Origin: Lachnospiraceae bacterium
Lineage (GTDB): Bacteria; Bacillota; Clostridia; Lachnospirales; Lachnospiraceae
DNA: 14,661 bases
NCBI GenBank assembly: GCA_017961385.1
Contig: JAGCXJ010000119.1
Span: 1 to 14,661 of the forward strand
Direction: 5' to 3'
Position numbers and translations under genes: made by a program. Shown in pieces: positions 1 to 5,831 of the stretch. Under the pieces are notes generated by a model. The model was not told where the DNA came from, did not search any database, and was given only the letters and a program-made list of their open reading frames with translations. Numbering within the stretch: position 1 is the stretch's first letter; each line of letters begins with the position of its first letter.

Positions 1-437
1 GATGCAGCAATACCGTTATCACAGGTAATTATGGTATCTATTCCATCCTTTGCTGCTTCTTCGATAAAAGCTGTATTGATACCGTATCCGTCCCTTACTC
101 TGTGCGGTATGACTGTATCAACATAAGCACCGCATTTACTGAGTCCTTTCCACAGAATATACGTTGACATGATGCCGTCTACGTCATAGTCGCCAATAAT
201 CCTGATCTTTGCTTCTTCATCTATCTTGTCAAGCAGGATATCTACGGCCTTGTCCACATCTTTCATATACTCATAGCTGTGAAAGAGTTCCTCGCCACCG
301 TATAAAAAGCTCTTCATCTGCGAAATATCGGTCATGTCTCTGTTACGCATTATGCGAACAACTACCTGATCTATTCCGAGTTCATCGCCTATCTGCTTAA
401 AATCACATTTTTTTGAGGATACCATCCATTTTGACAT
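1..437 (-). CDS. recJ: Single-stranded-DNA exonuclease RecJ, N-terminal part (cut by window edge)
   Basis: This is the first 145 residues of RecJ, a 5'-3' single-strand DNA exonuclease of the DHH phosphoesterase family that acts in recombination and repair. The translation contains the DHH motif I DYDVDG (residues 83-88), a PHRVRDGYG segment (about 111-119) and ITCDNG near the truncated end; these metal-site motifs are characteristic of RecJ. The ATG at 437-435 is preceded by AAAGG at 445-449, 7 nt away, which fixes the start. The rest of the gene, including the DHHA1 and OB domains, lies outside the window. A strong terminator hairpin (459-488) sits only about 20 nt upstream of the start, between secDF and recJ, so expression depends on read-through or on a promoter inside secDF. 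Identity is seen in the motifs; function is known for the family. Confidence 0.93.
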   Translation of the reverse strand, partial: MSKWMVSSKKCDFKQIGDELGIDQVVVRIMRNRDMTDISQMKSFLYGGEELFHSYEYMKDVDKAVDILLDKIDEEAKIRIIGDYDVDGIMSTYILWKGLSKCGAYVDTVIPHRVRDGYGINTAFIEEAAKDGIDTIITCDNGIAA

Positions 438-456
438 ACTTATACCTTTAAGTTAG

Positions 457-488
457 CAAAAAAGGATGAGCCTTGGCTCATCCTTTTT
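457..488 (-). terminator. Rho-independent terminator after secDF, immediately before recJ
   Basis: An uninterrupted inverted repeat gives a stem of about 13 bp (outer arm AAAAAGGATGAGC) closed by a 4-nt loop. On the minus strand the right arm ends in a run of Ts, so it is a good intrinsic terminator for the scfA-scfB-secDF transcript, whose last stop codon is at 501. The A-rich opposite arm makes it potentially bidirectional. It leaves only about 20 nt to the recJ ATG. Confidence 0.9.
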
Positions 489-500
489 GTAATTGTATTC

Positions 501-2684
501 TTAATTCTTTGATTCTTTCTTTGCTTCCTTCTTTGAATCACCCTTAGTAAACTTGGTCCTGAAGATGAACCACATCGCACCGGTCAGGCAGACTGAAGAA
601 TAAGTACCTACCAGGATACCGACCATGAGCGGAAGGGCAAATTCCTTGATGCTCGTTACGCCGAATACATACAGCGCAGCTACCATGACAAATGTGGTAA
701 ATGAAGTGAAGATGCTTCGTGAAAGTGTCTGATTGATACATCTGTTGACAAGATCCTTTAGCGTCTCCTTCTTGCTCATAACAGCAAGATTCTCTCTTAT
801 TCTGTCGAATATAACGATCGTTGCGTTGATAGAGTAACCTACTATCGTAAGCATACATGCGATGAATGTTGAACCTACGCTTATCTTTGCTGCTGCATAG
901 AACGCAAGAACAACAAGCACGTCATGACAAAGAGCAAGCACCGAACTTGCTGCAAAACGTATATCCTTGAATCTGAACCAGATATAGATCAGCATGCAAA
1001 TGGTTGCTACGACCACAGCTACGATCGCATCGCTTCTCATCTCGCTTGAGATTGTTGAAGAAATGGATTCAGCTGTTATCTTTCCGGCATCAACCTTGAA
1101 ATTTTCAACAAGGGCTGACTGCATGGCCTCTCTCTGAGATACGTTCAAAGTAGATGTCTTGAAGATGACTTCATTTGAACCCTGAACCTTCTGAGCCTGT
1201 ACAGTGCCTCCGCCGATCGCCTGCGAGATCACAGGGATGACTTTTGTATCTATATCTGCAAGAGCAAGATCTTCATTAAATGTAACATTGGTAGATGTAC
1301 CGCCCTTGAATTCAAGTGAATAATTGAGTACATCTCCTATTGAATTCTTGTTGACTCCCATGAATACAAATCCGGAAAGGATGCATACAAGAGAGATCAC
1401 GATAAAGATAACCTTCTTTGAAAGGAAATCCACCTGCTTTCTTGTCTTTGCCTTGCCGTAGAATTTCTCATCCTTTATGCATATAGCATAGAATGCATTC
1501 AGTATGAGTCTGCTTACAACGAGTGCTGTGAACATTGATATAACGATACCAAGTCCGAGTGTCTGAGCAAATCCCTTGACAGAACCGGTACCCATGGCCC
1601 CCAGCACAAGCGCTGCGATAAGTGTAGTGATATTTCCGTCCAAGATGGCTGAAAGCGCCTTCTGGAAACCTATCTTTATAGATGAACTAACTGTCTTTCC
1701 GGTTGCTATCTCTTCTCTGATACGAGCAAAGATGATAACGTTAGCATCTACCGCCATACCTATTGAAAGGATGATACCTGCAATACCGGGAAGTGTAAGT
1801 GTCACTTCAAATGCATTAAGCATCAAGATAGTAAGACATACATATATAGCAAGCGCGATGACTGATGCAAGACCCGGTATGAAGTAAACAGCTATCATGA
1901 ATACGGCTACGATGCCAAAACCTATCGCTGCGGCATAAAGACTGGTCTTTATGGCCTCAGAACCAAGCTGAGCACCTACAACGTTACTTCTTAATTCCTC
2001 AAGTTCAAGCTTAAGTCCACCGATACGGATCGTTGATGCAAGTCTTTCTGCTTCCTCGAATGTCTTGCTTCCAGTGATTATGGCTCTTCCGTCCGTGATC
2101 GCTGCCTGAACAGCAGGAGCACTTACAATCTCGCCATCGTAAATGATATATATGACATCATGATTAGCAACAGCCTTTGTTGTAGCATCGGCGAATGCCT
2201 TTGTGCCTTCAGGTGTGAAGGTAAGCTGTACGACAACCTCCTGGTTGTTCATGTTGTCCTTCTGATATCCTGCCTGAGCATCAGCTACATCTGTACCTGA
2301 CAGGATCTCGTTTCCGTCCTTGTCTGTAAAGAACAGTGAACCGGGCTTTCCGAGTTCCTCTAAAACCGCATTGGCATCAGATACGCCCGGGATCTCGATA
2401 TTTATCCTGTCGCTTCCCTCCTGATATACCTGAGCCTCAGTAGAGTATCCTTCCACACGCTTCTGCAGCTTGTAGATCGTGTCTGCCATATCCTCCTTGG
2501 TCGGTTCCTCAGTACCGACAGCCTGATATGTGATGCTGACACCGCCGGCAAGATCAAGACCCTGCTTGATGTTTGCCGCACTGCCCGAACCGTTTGAATC
2601 TATGCCGTAGATGCTTGCATATATTCCTCCGACTAAAACAGCCAGCATAACGAGCAGTGTTATGATACCGTTTTTCTTACTCAT
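501..2684 (-). CDS. secDF: Protein translocase SecDF (SecD-SecF fusion)
   Basis: Membrane component of the Sec pathway that uses the proton motive force to pull secreted proteins across the membrane. The 727 residues carry SecD (about 1-410) and SecF (about 418-710) in one chain. SecD shows TM1 (about 8-26), the KQGLDLAGG motif (40-48), an extracytoplasmic P1 region, and GMAVDANVIIFARIREE with the proton-path Asp313. SecF shows LEFKGGT and SINATIVIFDRIREN, and keeps Arg656 (TLSRS). The usual SecF motif reads NDT; here Ala621 replaces the aspartate that is functionally essential in studied SecF proteins. The C-terminal tail is lysine-rich. The ATG overlaps the end of scfB by 8 bp and has GGGAGG about 9 nt upstream inside scfB, indicating translational coupling. 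A terminator follows at 488-459. SecDF fusions are known in Firmicutes. Confidence 0.95.
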   Translation of the reverse strand: MSKKNGIITLLVMLAVLVGGIYASIYGIDSNGSGSAANIKQGLDLAGGVSITYQAVGTEEPTKEDMADTIYKLQKRVEGYSTEAQVYQEGSDRINIEIPGVSDANAVLEELGKPGSLFFTDKDGNEILSGTDVADAQAGYQKDNMNNQEVVVQLTFTPEGTKAFADATTKAVANHDVIYIIYDGEIVSAPAVQAAITDGRAIITGSKTFEEAERLASTIRIGGLKLELEELRSNVVGAQLGSEAIKTSLYAAAIGFGIVAVFMIAVYFIPGLASVIALAIYVCLTILMLNAFEVTLTLPGIAGIILSIGMAVDANVIIFARIREEIATGKTVSSSIKIGFQKALSAILDGNITTLIAALVLGAMGTGSVKGFAQTLGLGIVISMFTALVVSRLILNAFYAICIKDEKFYGKAKTRKQVDFLSKKVIFIVISLVCILSGFVFMGVNKNSIGDVLNYSLEFKGGTSTNVTFNEDLALADIDTKVIPVISQAIGGGTVQAQKVQGSNEVIFKTSTLNVSQREAMQSALVENFKVDAGKITAESISSTISSEMRSDAIVAVVVATICMLIYIWFRFKDIRFAASSVLALCHDVLVVLAFYAAAKISVGSTFIACMLTIVGYSINATIVIFDRIRENLAVMSKKETLKDLVNRCINQTLSRSIFTSFTTFVMVAALYVFGVTSIKEFALPLMVGILVGTYSSVCLTGAMWFIFRTKFTKGDSKKEAKKESKN

Positions 2685-4080
2685 CTTTTTCTTCCTCCCA
2701 ATCGGCGATAGCCGCCTTTATCATAATCGCACATTCTATACGTTTTCTCTGAAGTTCGCATCCAAGATCATAAGCATCGTTGATGTTGCCATGGAAGTTA
2801 TAGGAGTTTGCGGCACATCCGCCGCTGCAGTAAAACTTGGCAAAGCATTTTCTGCACTTTTCCTTGGCATATACGTTGCATGTCTTGAATTCATCTCTTA
2901 TGTCTGTGCGTGTTATTCCTTCATCAACATTACCCATCAGAAAATCCTCGTTGCCGACGAACTGATGACAAGGATAAAGATCTCCCCACGGTGTTACTGC
3001 AAGGTACTCTGTACCCGAGCCGCATCCCGAAAGTCTTTTGGCTACACACGGACCACCGCTTAAGTCTATCATAAAATGAAAGAAATTTACAGCCTCTGAA
3101 GTCTTTCTTCTTTCAATAATGAACTTGGCAAGCTTGTCATACTCCTCCATGATCTTGGGCAAGTCCTCTTCCCTTAGCGCATAACTGTCCTCGGGACGAG
3201 CCACAACAGGCTCGACAGAGATCTGCCTAAATCCGAGATCGGCCAGATGCTTTACATCCTCGCTGAAATCGAGATTGTCATGAGTAAACGTACCTCTGAC
3301 ATAGTAATTCATCTGATCTCTGCTCTCAGCGACCTTCTTAAAATTAGGAACTATGATGTCATAGCTGCCCTGTCCGCCTCTGAAAGGACGCTTCCTGTCA
3401 TTGATTTCTTTCCTGCCGTCTATGCTGCAAACGACATTGGCCATCTCTTTATTCGCAAACTCGATGATATCATCATCAAGGAGCACTCCGTTTGTTGTAA
3501 GAGTAAATCTGAATTTCTTGTTGTTAGCTTCTTCTATGCTTCGTCCGTACTCAACGAGTCTTTTAACGACATCCCAGTTAAGCAGCGGTTCGCCTCCGAA
3601 GAAATCAACCTCTAAGTTTACTCTGTTTCCGGAATTGGCAACCAAGAAATCAAGTGCCTTCTTTCCGGTCTCGAAGCTCATGAGGGCACGTTTGCCGTGG
3701 TATTCACCCTCGCTCGCAAAGCAATACTCGCATGCAAGATTGCAGTCATGCGCGATATGCAGACACAGAGCCTTTACCACAGTCTGTCTCTTCTTGAAAT
3801 CTATTATATAATTCTCGTATATATCATCTGTATAAAGCTGCCCTGCCTCATAGAGTGAAAGCAGCTCAGTTACGGCTTCTCTTACATCCTGTGAACTGTA
3901 CTTGGTGTTCTCGCAGGCCATGCAGACCGCTTCTATAGCCGTCTCGCCGGTGACTCCGGATTTTACTATGGCCTCAAGCAGCGGAACCATGTCATAGACA
4001 CAGTCATCCACTATATGAACGGAACCGCTGTTTACGTCCAGGACTATATTGTAACCGTTGTTCTTGTACTGATGGATCAT
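2677..4080 (-). CDS. scfB: SCIFF peptide maturase, radical SAM/SPASM thioether-forming enzyme
   Basis: Radical SAM enzyme that installs Cys-to-residue thioether crosslinks in the SCIFF precursor encoded just upstream, making a ranthipeptide. The 467 residues contain an N-terminal peptide-binding (RRE-like) part (about 1-95, beginning MIHQYKNNGYNIVLD), the radical SAM CxxxCxxC (Cys113, 117, 120 in CNLACEYC) with GGEP at 162-165, and a C-terminal SPASM region rich in cysteines for auxiliary FeS clusters (Cys345, 353, 371, 401, 409, 412, 418, 422, 441). I chose the ATG at 4080 because the family starts MIHQYK and GAGG lies 6 nt upstream. An in-frame ATG at 4113 falls inside a hairpin and would add 11 atypical residues. 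The gene lies 78 nt downstream of scfA, and its stop overlaps the secDF start. Family function is known from CteB of Clostridium thermocellum; the target here is inferred from adjacency. Confidence 0.95.
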   Translation of the reverse strand: MIHQYKNNGYNIVLDVNSGSVHIVDDCVYDMVPLLEAIVKSGVTGETAIEAVCMACENTKYSSQDVREAVTELLSLYEAGQLYTDDIYENYIIDFKKRQTVVKALCLHIAHDCNLACEYCFASEGEYHGKRALMSFETGKKALDFLVANSGNRVNLEVDFFGGEPLLNWDVVKRLVEYGRSIEEANNKKFRFTLTTNGVLLDDDIIEFANKEMANVVCSIDGRKEINDRKRPFRGGQGSYDIIVPNFKKVAESRDQMNYYVRGTFTHDNLDFSEDVKHLADLGFRQISVEPVVARPEDSYALREEDLPKIMEEYDKLAKFIIERRKTSEAVNFFHFMIDLSGGPCVAKRLSGCGSGTEYLAVTPWGDLYPCHQFVGNEDFLMGNVDEGITRTDIRDEFKTCNVYAKEKCRKCFAKFYCSGGCAANSYNFHGNINDAYDLGCELQRKRIECAIMIKAAIADWEEEKDE

Positions 4081-4098
4081 AAAAACCTCAACCCAAAA

Positions 4099-4130
4099 CA
4101 AACTCGAAGCCATCTTTGACTTCGAGTTTG
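4099..4130 (-). terminator. Attenuator-like hairpin between scfA and scfB
   Basis: A perfect 11-bp inverted repeat (CAAACTCGAAG / CTTCGAGTTTG) with a 10-nt loop, followed on the minus strand by TTTTGGG. The stem is good but the T-tract is short, so partial termination or an mRNA-stabilising stem after scfA is more likely than complete termination. It lies 29 nt after the scfA stop and 18 nt before the scfB ATG. The expected effect is more precursor mRNA than maturase mRNA; that effect is inferred. Confidence 0.65.
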
Positions 4131-4158
4131 AATAGTTTCTAAAAATTCAGAAATGCTA

Positions 4159-4302
4159 TTATTTTAACTTCTCACAGCTCTGGCTGCCGACCGTGCAGCT
4201 TGTCTTGCATGCTGACTGGCATGATGTCTGGCACTCGCCGCATCCGCCCTTCTTCATAGACTCCTTAAGGTTTCTTGTTTCCAAAGTCTTAATGTGCTTC
4301 AT
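4159..4302 (-). CDS. scfA: SCIFF ranthipeptide precursor (six cysteines in forty-five)
   Basis: A 47-residue peptide beginning MKHIKTLETRNLKESMKKGG and continuing with six cysteines at 21, 24, 28, 32, 36 and 43 (CGECQTSC, ACKTSC, SQSC). This matches the SCIFF family, the substrate of the adjacent ScfB maturase. The leader (about 1-20) is the likely recognition segment; the Cys/Thr/Ser-rich core carries the expected thioether crosslinks. In the characterised homologue CteA a Cys is linked to a Thr, and Thr26, Thr34 and Thr37 lie between cysteines here. The start is ATG at 4302 with a strong AGGAGG (4314-4319) 11 nt upstream, and the stop is TAA at 4161-4159. There is no signal peptide, and no dedicated protease or ABC exporter in the window. 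A promoter and a possible operator precede it. The product's biological role is unsettled in the family. Confidence 0.95.
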   Translation of the reverse strand: MKHIKTLETRNLKESMKKGGCGECQTSCQSACKTSCTVGSQSCEKLK

Positions 4303-4313
4303 AAATAATGATT

Positions 4314-4319
4314 CCTCCT
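4314..4319 (-). promoter_or_regulatory. Strong ribosome binding site of scfA
   Basis: AGGAGG on the minus strand, 11 nt before the scfA ATG. It is the strongest Shine-Dalgarno in the window and supports high expression of the short precursor gene. Confidence 0.8.
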
Positions 4320-4327
4320 AAGATTGG

Positions 4328-4344
4328 ATTGATACTATACCAAT
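4328..4344 (-). promoter_or_regulatory. Imperfect dyad in the scfA leader, possible operator
   Basis: ATTGATA-CTA-TACCAAT has half-sites matching at 6 of 7 positions around a 3-bp centre. It lies about 4-20 nt downstream of the predicted scfA start point and just before the ribosome binding site, a place where a repressor could block transcription. In RNA it would be a weak 7-bp stem with one G-U pair. The role is inferred; AT-rich DNA can give such dyads by chance. Confidence 0.35.
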
Positions 4345-4354
4345 AATCCTGTTC

Positions 4355-4383
4355 ACTATAGCATATTTTTTTATTCTTAGCAA
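4355..4383 (-). promoter_or_regulatory. Sigma-A-type promoter of scfA
   Basis: -35 TTGCTA (4378-4383), 17-bp spacer, -10 TATAGT (4355-4360) with an extended TGC just before the -10. The predicted start is near 4348, leaving a leader of about 46 nt. The -35 box begins directly after the stop codon of the upstream transporter gene. Confidence 0.75.
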
Positions 4384-4384
4384 C

Positions 4385-5638
4385 TTAATTCTCAGGTATT
4401 CTGAGCAATACCTTCTTTATCCTGTTCTCGTCGATGGACTGGACTTTGATCTTTATGCCCTCGGGAGTAACAACCTCATCACCTCTTTGAGGCATACGAT
4501 CGAGTATCTGGATGACAAGACCTCCGATAGAATCATAATCCTCGCTGTCAAGATTTAATCCGAGTTCATCGTTGACATCGTCTATCTTTCTGCTCGCATC
4601 GATAAGGTAGGCATTCTTCTCAACCTTCTTGAAGAACTCCTCTTCATCCGCATCATATTCATCTCTTATCTCGCCTACGATCTCCTCGAGCAGATCTTCA
4701 AGTGTCACCATGCCGACACATACGCCGTATTCACTCAGCACAAAAGCCATGCTGAAAGGAGTTTTCCTAAGCTCCATTAAAAGATCCGCTGTCTTCTTAT
4801 ATTCATAGGTAAAGTATGTTTCCCTTAAAATATCGGATATGGCAAAGCTTCTCTTGTCTTCTACAAGTATGAAATCCTTTACGTTTATAAGGCCTATGAC
4901 ATTATCAGGCTCATCTCTGTAAACAGGTATCCTGGTGTACATATACTGCTTGAACACCTCTAAGACCTCATCATATTTTGCCTTTTCCTCGACACAGACC
5001 ATGTCTATCCTCGGTACCATGATATCCTTGGCTACAGAATCCGAAAAGTCAAACACGTTATTTATCATGACCTTTTCACCGGACTCTATGACTCCGTCCT
5101 CATGACTGGCATCAACATATGTACGAAGCTCTGCTTCGGTTATGGCGCTTTTGGCATTCGGATCTATCCTCAGACAGAACATGATAAAAGCAGCTACCTT
5201 GTCAACAATGAATATGACAGGAGTCATTATCCACATAAGCGCATATATGATCGGCGCATATATTAGCGCTATCTTCTGCGCCTTTATCTTTGCGGCATTC
5301 TTTGGAATGATCTCTCCAAAGAGCAGCACGACTATTGTCAGTATTCCTGTTCCAGCAGATATGGCAGCATTGCCCCACAGTTCCATTGTAAATACGGTCA
5401 CAAGTGCGGAAGCGGCCAGATTTACTATGTTATTGCCGATAAGGATCGCACTGAGCATCTTGCTGTAATTCTGAAGAATGTTTGAAAGTAATCTTGCTCC
5501 TCTCTTCTTTTCCTCGACAAGTGATCTTGCTTTTATCTCTCCTACAGTGGAAAGCGCTGTCTCAGCCGATGAAAAGAATGCAGAAAGCAGTATCAATACT
5601 ATGATTATTATGAGTTTAACGGTTTGTTCTGAACTCAA
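4385..5638 (-). CDS. CNNM/CBS-domain membrane protein, HlyC/CorC transporter family
   Basis: Membrane protein of the CNNM (DUF21)-CBS-CorC family, linked in studied members to divalent cation (Mg2+ or Co2+) transport or efflux; the substrate here is not determined. The 417 residues show the CNNM membrane domain (about 5-160) with SSAETALS (23-30) and GEIIPK (109-114), a CBS pair from about 200 to 325 with IMVPRID (206-212) and VTLEDLLEEIVGEI (311-324), and the C-terminal CorC_HlyC domain (about 335-415). The start is TTG at 5638-5636, chosen because AAGGAG lies 6 nt upstream and the membrane segment begins right after. A longer open frame to 5776 runs through the tRNA gene and is not real. 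A tRNA terminator-like hairpin lies about 25 nt upstream, and no clear promoter of its own is visible. It may be expressed by read-through from typA/tRNA-Leu. Confidence 0.9.
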   Translation of the reverse strand: MSSEQTVKLIIIIVLILLSAFFSSAETALSTVGEIKARSLVEEKKRGARLLSNILQNYSKMLSAILIGNNIVNLAASALVTVFTMELWGNAAISAGTGILTIVVLLFGEIIPKNAAKIKAQKIALIYAPIIYALMWIMTPVIFIVDKVAAFIMFCLRIDPNAKSAITEAELRTYVDASHEDGVIESGEKVMINNVFDFSDSVAKDIMVPRIDMVCVEEKAKYDEVLEVFKQYMYTRIPVYRDEPDNVIGLINVKDFILVEDKRSFAISDILRETYFTYEYKKTADLLMELRKTPFSMAFVLSEYGVCVGMVTLEDLLEEIVGEIRDEYDADEEEFFKKVEKNAYLIDASRKIDDVNDELGLNLDSEDYDSIGGLVIQILDRMPQRGDEVVTPEGIKIKVQSIDENRIKKVLLRIPEN

Positions 5639-5644
5639 AGTCTT

Positions 5645-5650
5645 CTCCTT
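5645..5650 (-). promoter_or_regulatory. Ribosome binding site that sets the TTG start of the CNNM gene
   Basis: AAGGAG on the minus strand, 6 nt before TTG. No ATG or GTG with comparable spacing is in frame between the tRNA gene and the first membrane segment, so this site decides the start. Confidence 0.8.
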
Positions 5651-5663
5651 ATTATATAAATAA

Positions 5664-5683
5664 AAGCCCGTAAAAACGAGCTT
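5664..5683 (-). terminator. Terminator-like hairpin after tRNA-Leu
   Basis: Stem AAGCTCG / CGGGCTT (7 bp including one G-U pair) with a 6-nt loop TTTTTA, followed on the minus strand by TTATTTATA. It begins 6 nt after the tRNA 3' end, as expected for a tRNA transcript. The moderate stem and interrupted T-tract suggest incomplete termination, which could let transcription continue into the CNNM gene. Confidence 0.6.
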
Positions 5684-5689
5684 AAGCAC

Positions 5690-5772
5690 TGCTGGTGGTG
5701 GGACTTGAACCCACACGCGGTTACCCGCAACAGATTTTGAGTCTGCATCGTCTGCCATTCCGACACACCAGC
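5690..5772 (-). tRNA. tRNA-Leu, anticodon CAA (reads UUG)
   Basis: An 83-nt gene with acceptor stem GCTGGTG/CACCAGC plus discriminator A, a D arm, anticodon stem GCAGA/TCTGT around the loop CTCAAAA (anticodon CAA at 5739-5737), a long class II variable arm (TGCGGGTAACCGCG), and T arm GTGGG-TTCAAGT-CCCAC. The long variable arm and anticodon identify leucine. The 3' CCA is not encoded, so it must be added after transcription. It has its own promoter at 5796-5824 and a hairpin downstream, and lies between typA and the CNNM gene. Confidence 0.95.
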
Positions 5773-5795
5773 TCATCGGTCAGTGACCGAAGTAA

Positions 5796-5824
5796 AGTAT
5801 ATCAAATGCATAAAGCATTTTCAA
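5796..5824 (-). promoter_or_regulatory. Near-consensus promoter of tRNA-Leu
   Basis: -35 TTGAAA (5819-5824), 17-bp spacer, -10 TATACT (5796-5801), with a predicted start near 5789, about 17 nt before the mature tRNA 5' end. The -35 begins only 8 bp after the typA stop codon. No terminator separates typA from it, so typA read-through probably also contributes to tRNA transcription. Confidence 0.85.
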
Positions 5825-5831
5825 GTATAAA

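Noticed and set aside
2611..3811. Plus-strand open frames opposite scfB (for example 2611-3063 and 3401-3811)
   Set aside because: They are antisense to well-supported genes, have no family resemblance and lack good ribosome binding sites.
4081..4113. Upstream ATG start for scfB giving MASSLFWVEVF before MIHQYK
   Set aside because: The codons fall in the 4099-4130 hairpin, no ribosome binding site precedes the ATG, and the family begins at MIHQYK.
5651..5656. TATAAT upstream of the CNNM gene as a -10 box
   Set aside because: Transcription would start after or inside the ribosome binding site, and no -35 hexamer lies 17 bp upstream.
5804..5820. AAATGC-GCATTT inverted repeat after typA as a terminator
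   Set aside because: AT-rich 6-bp stem with no T-tract; it overlaps the tRNA promoter spacer.
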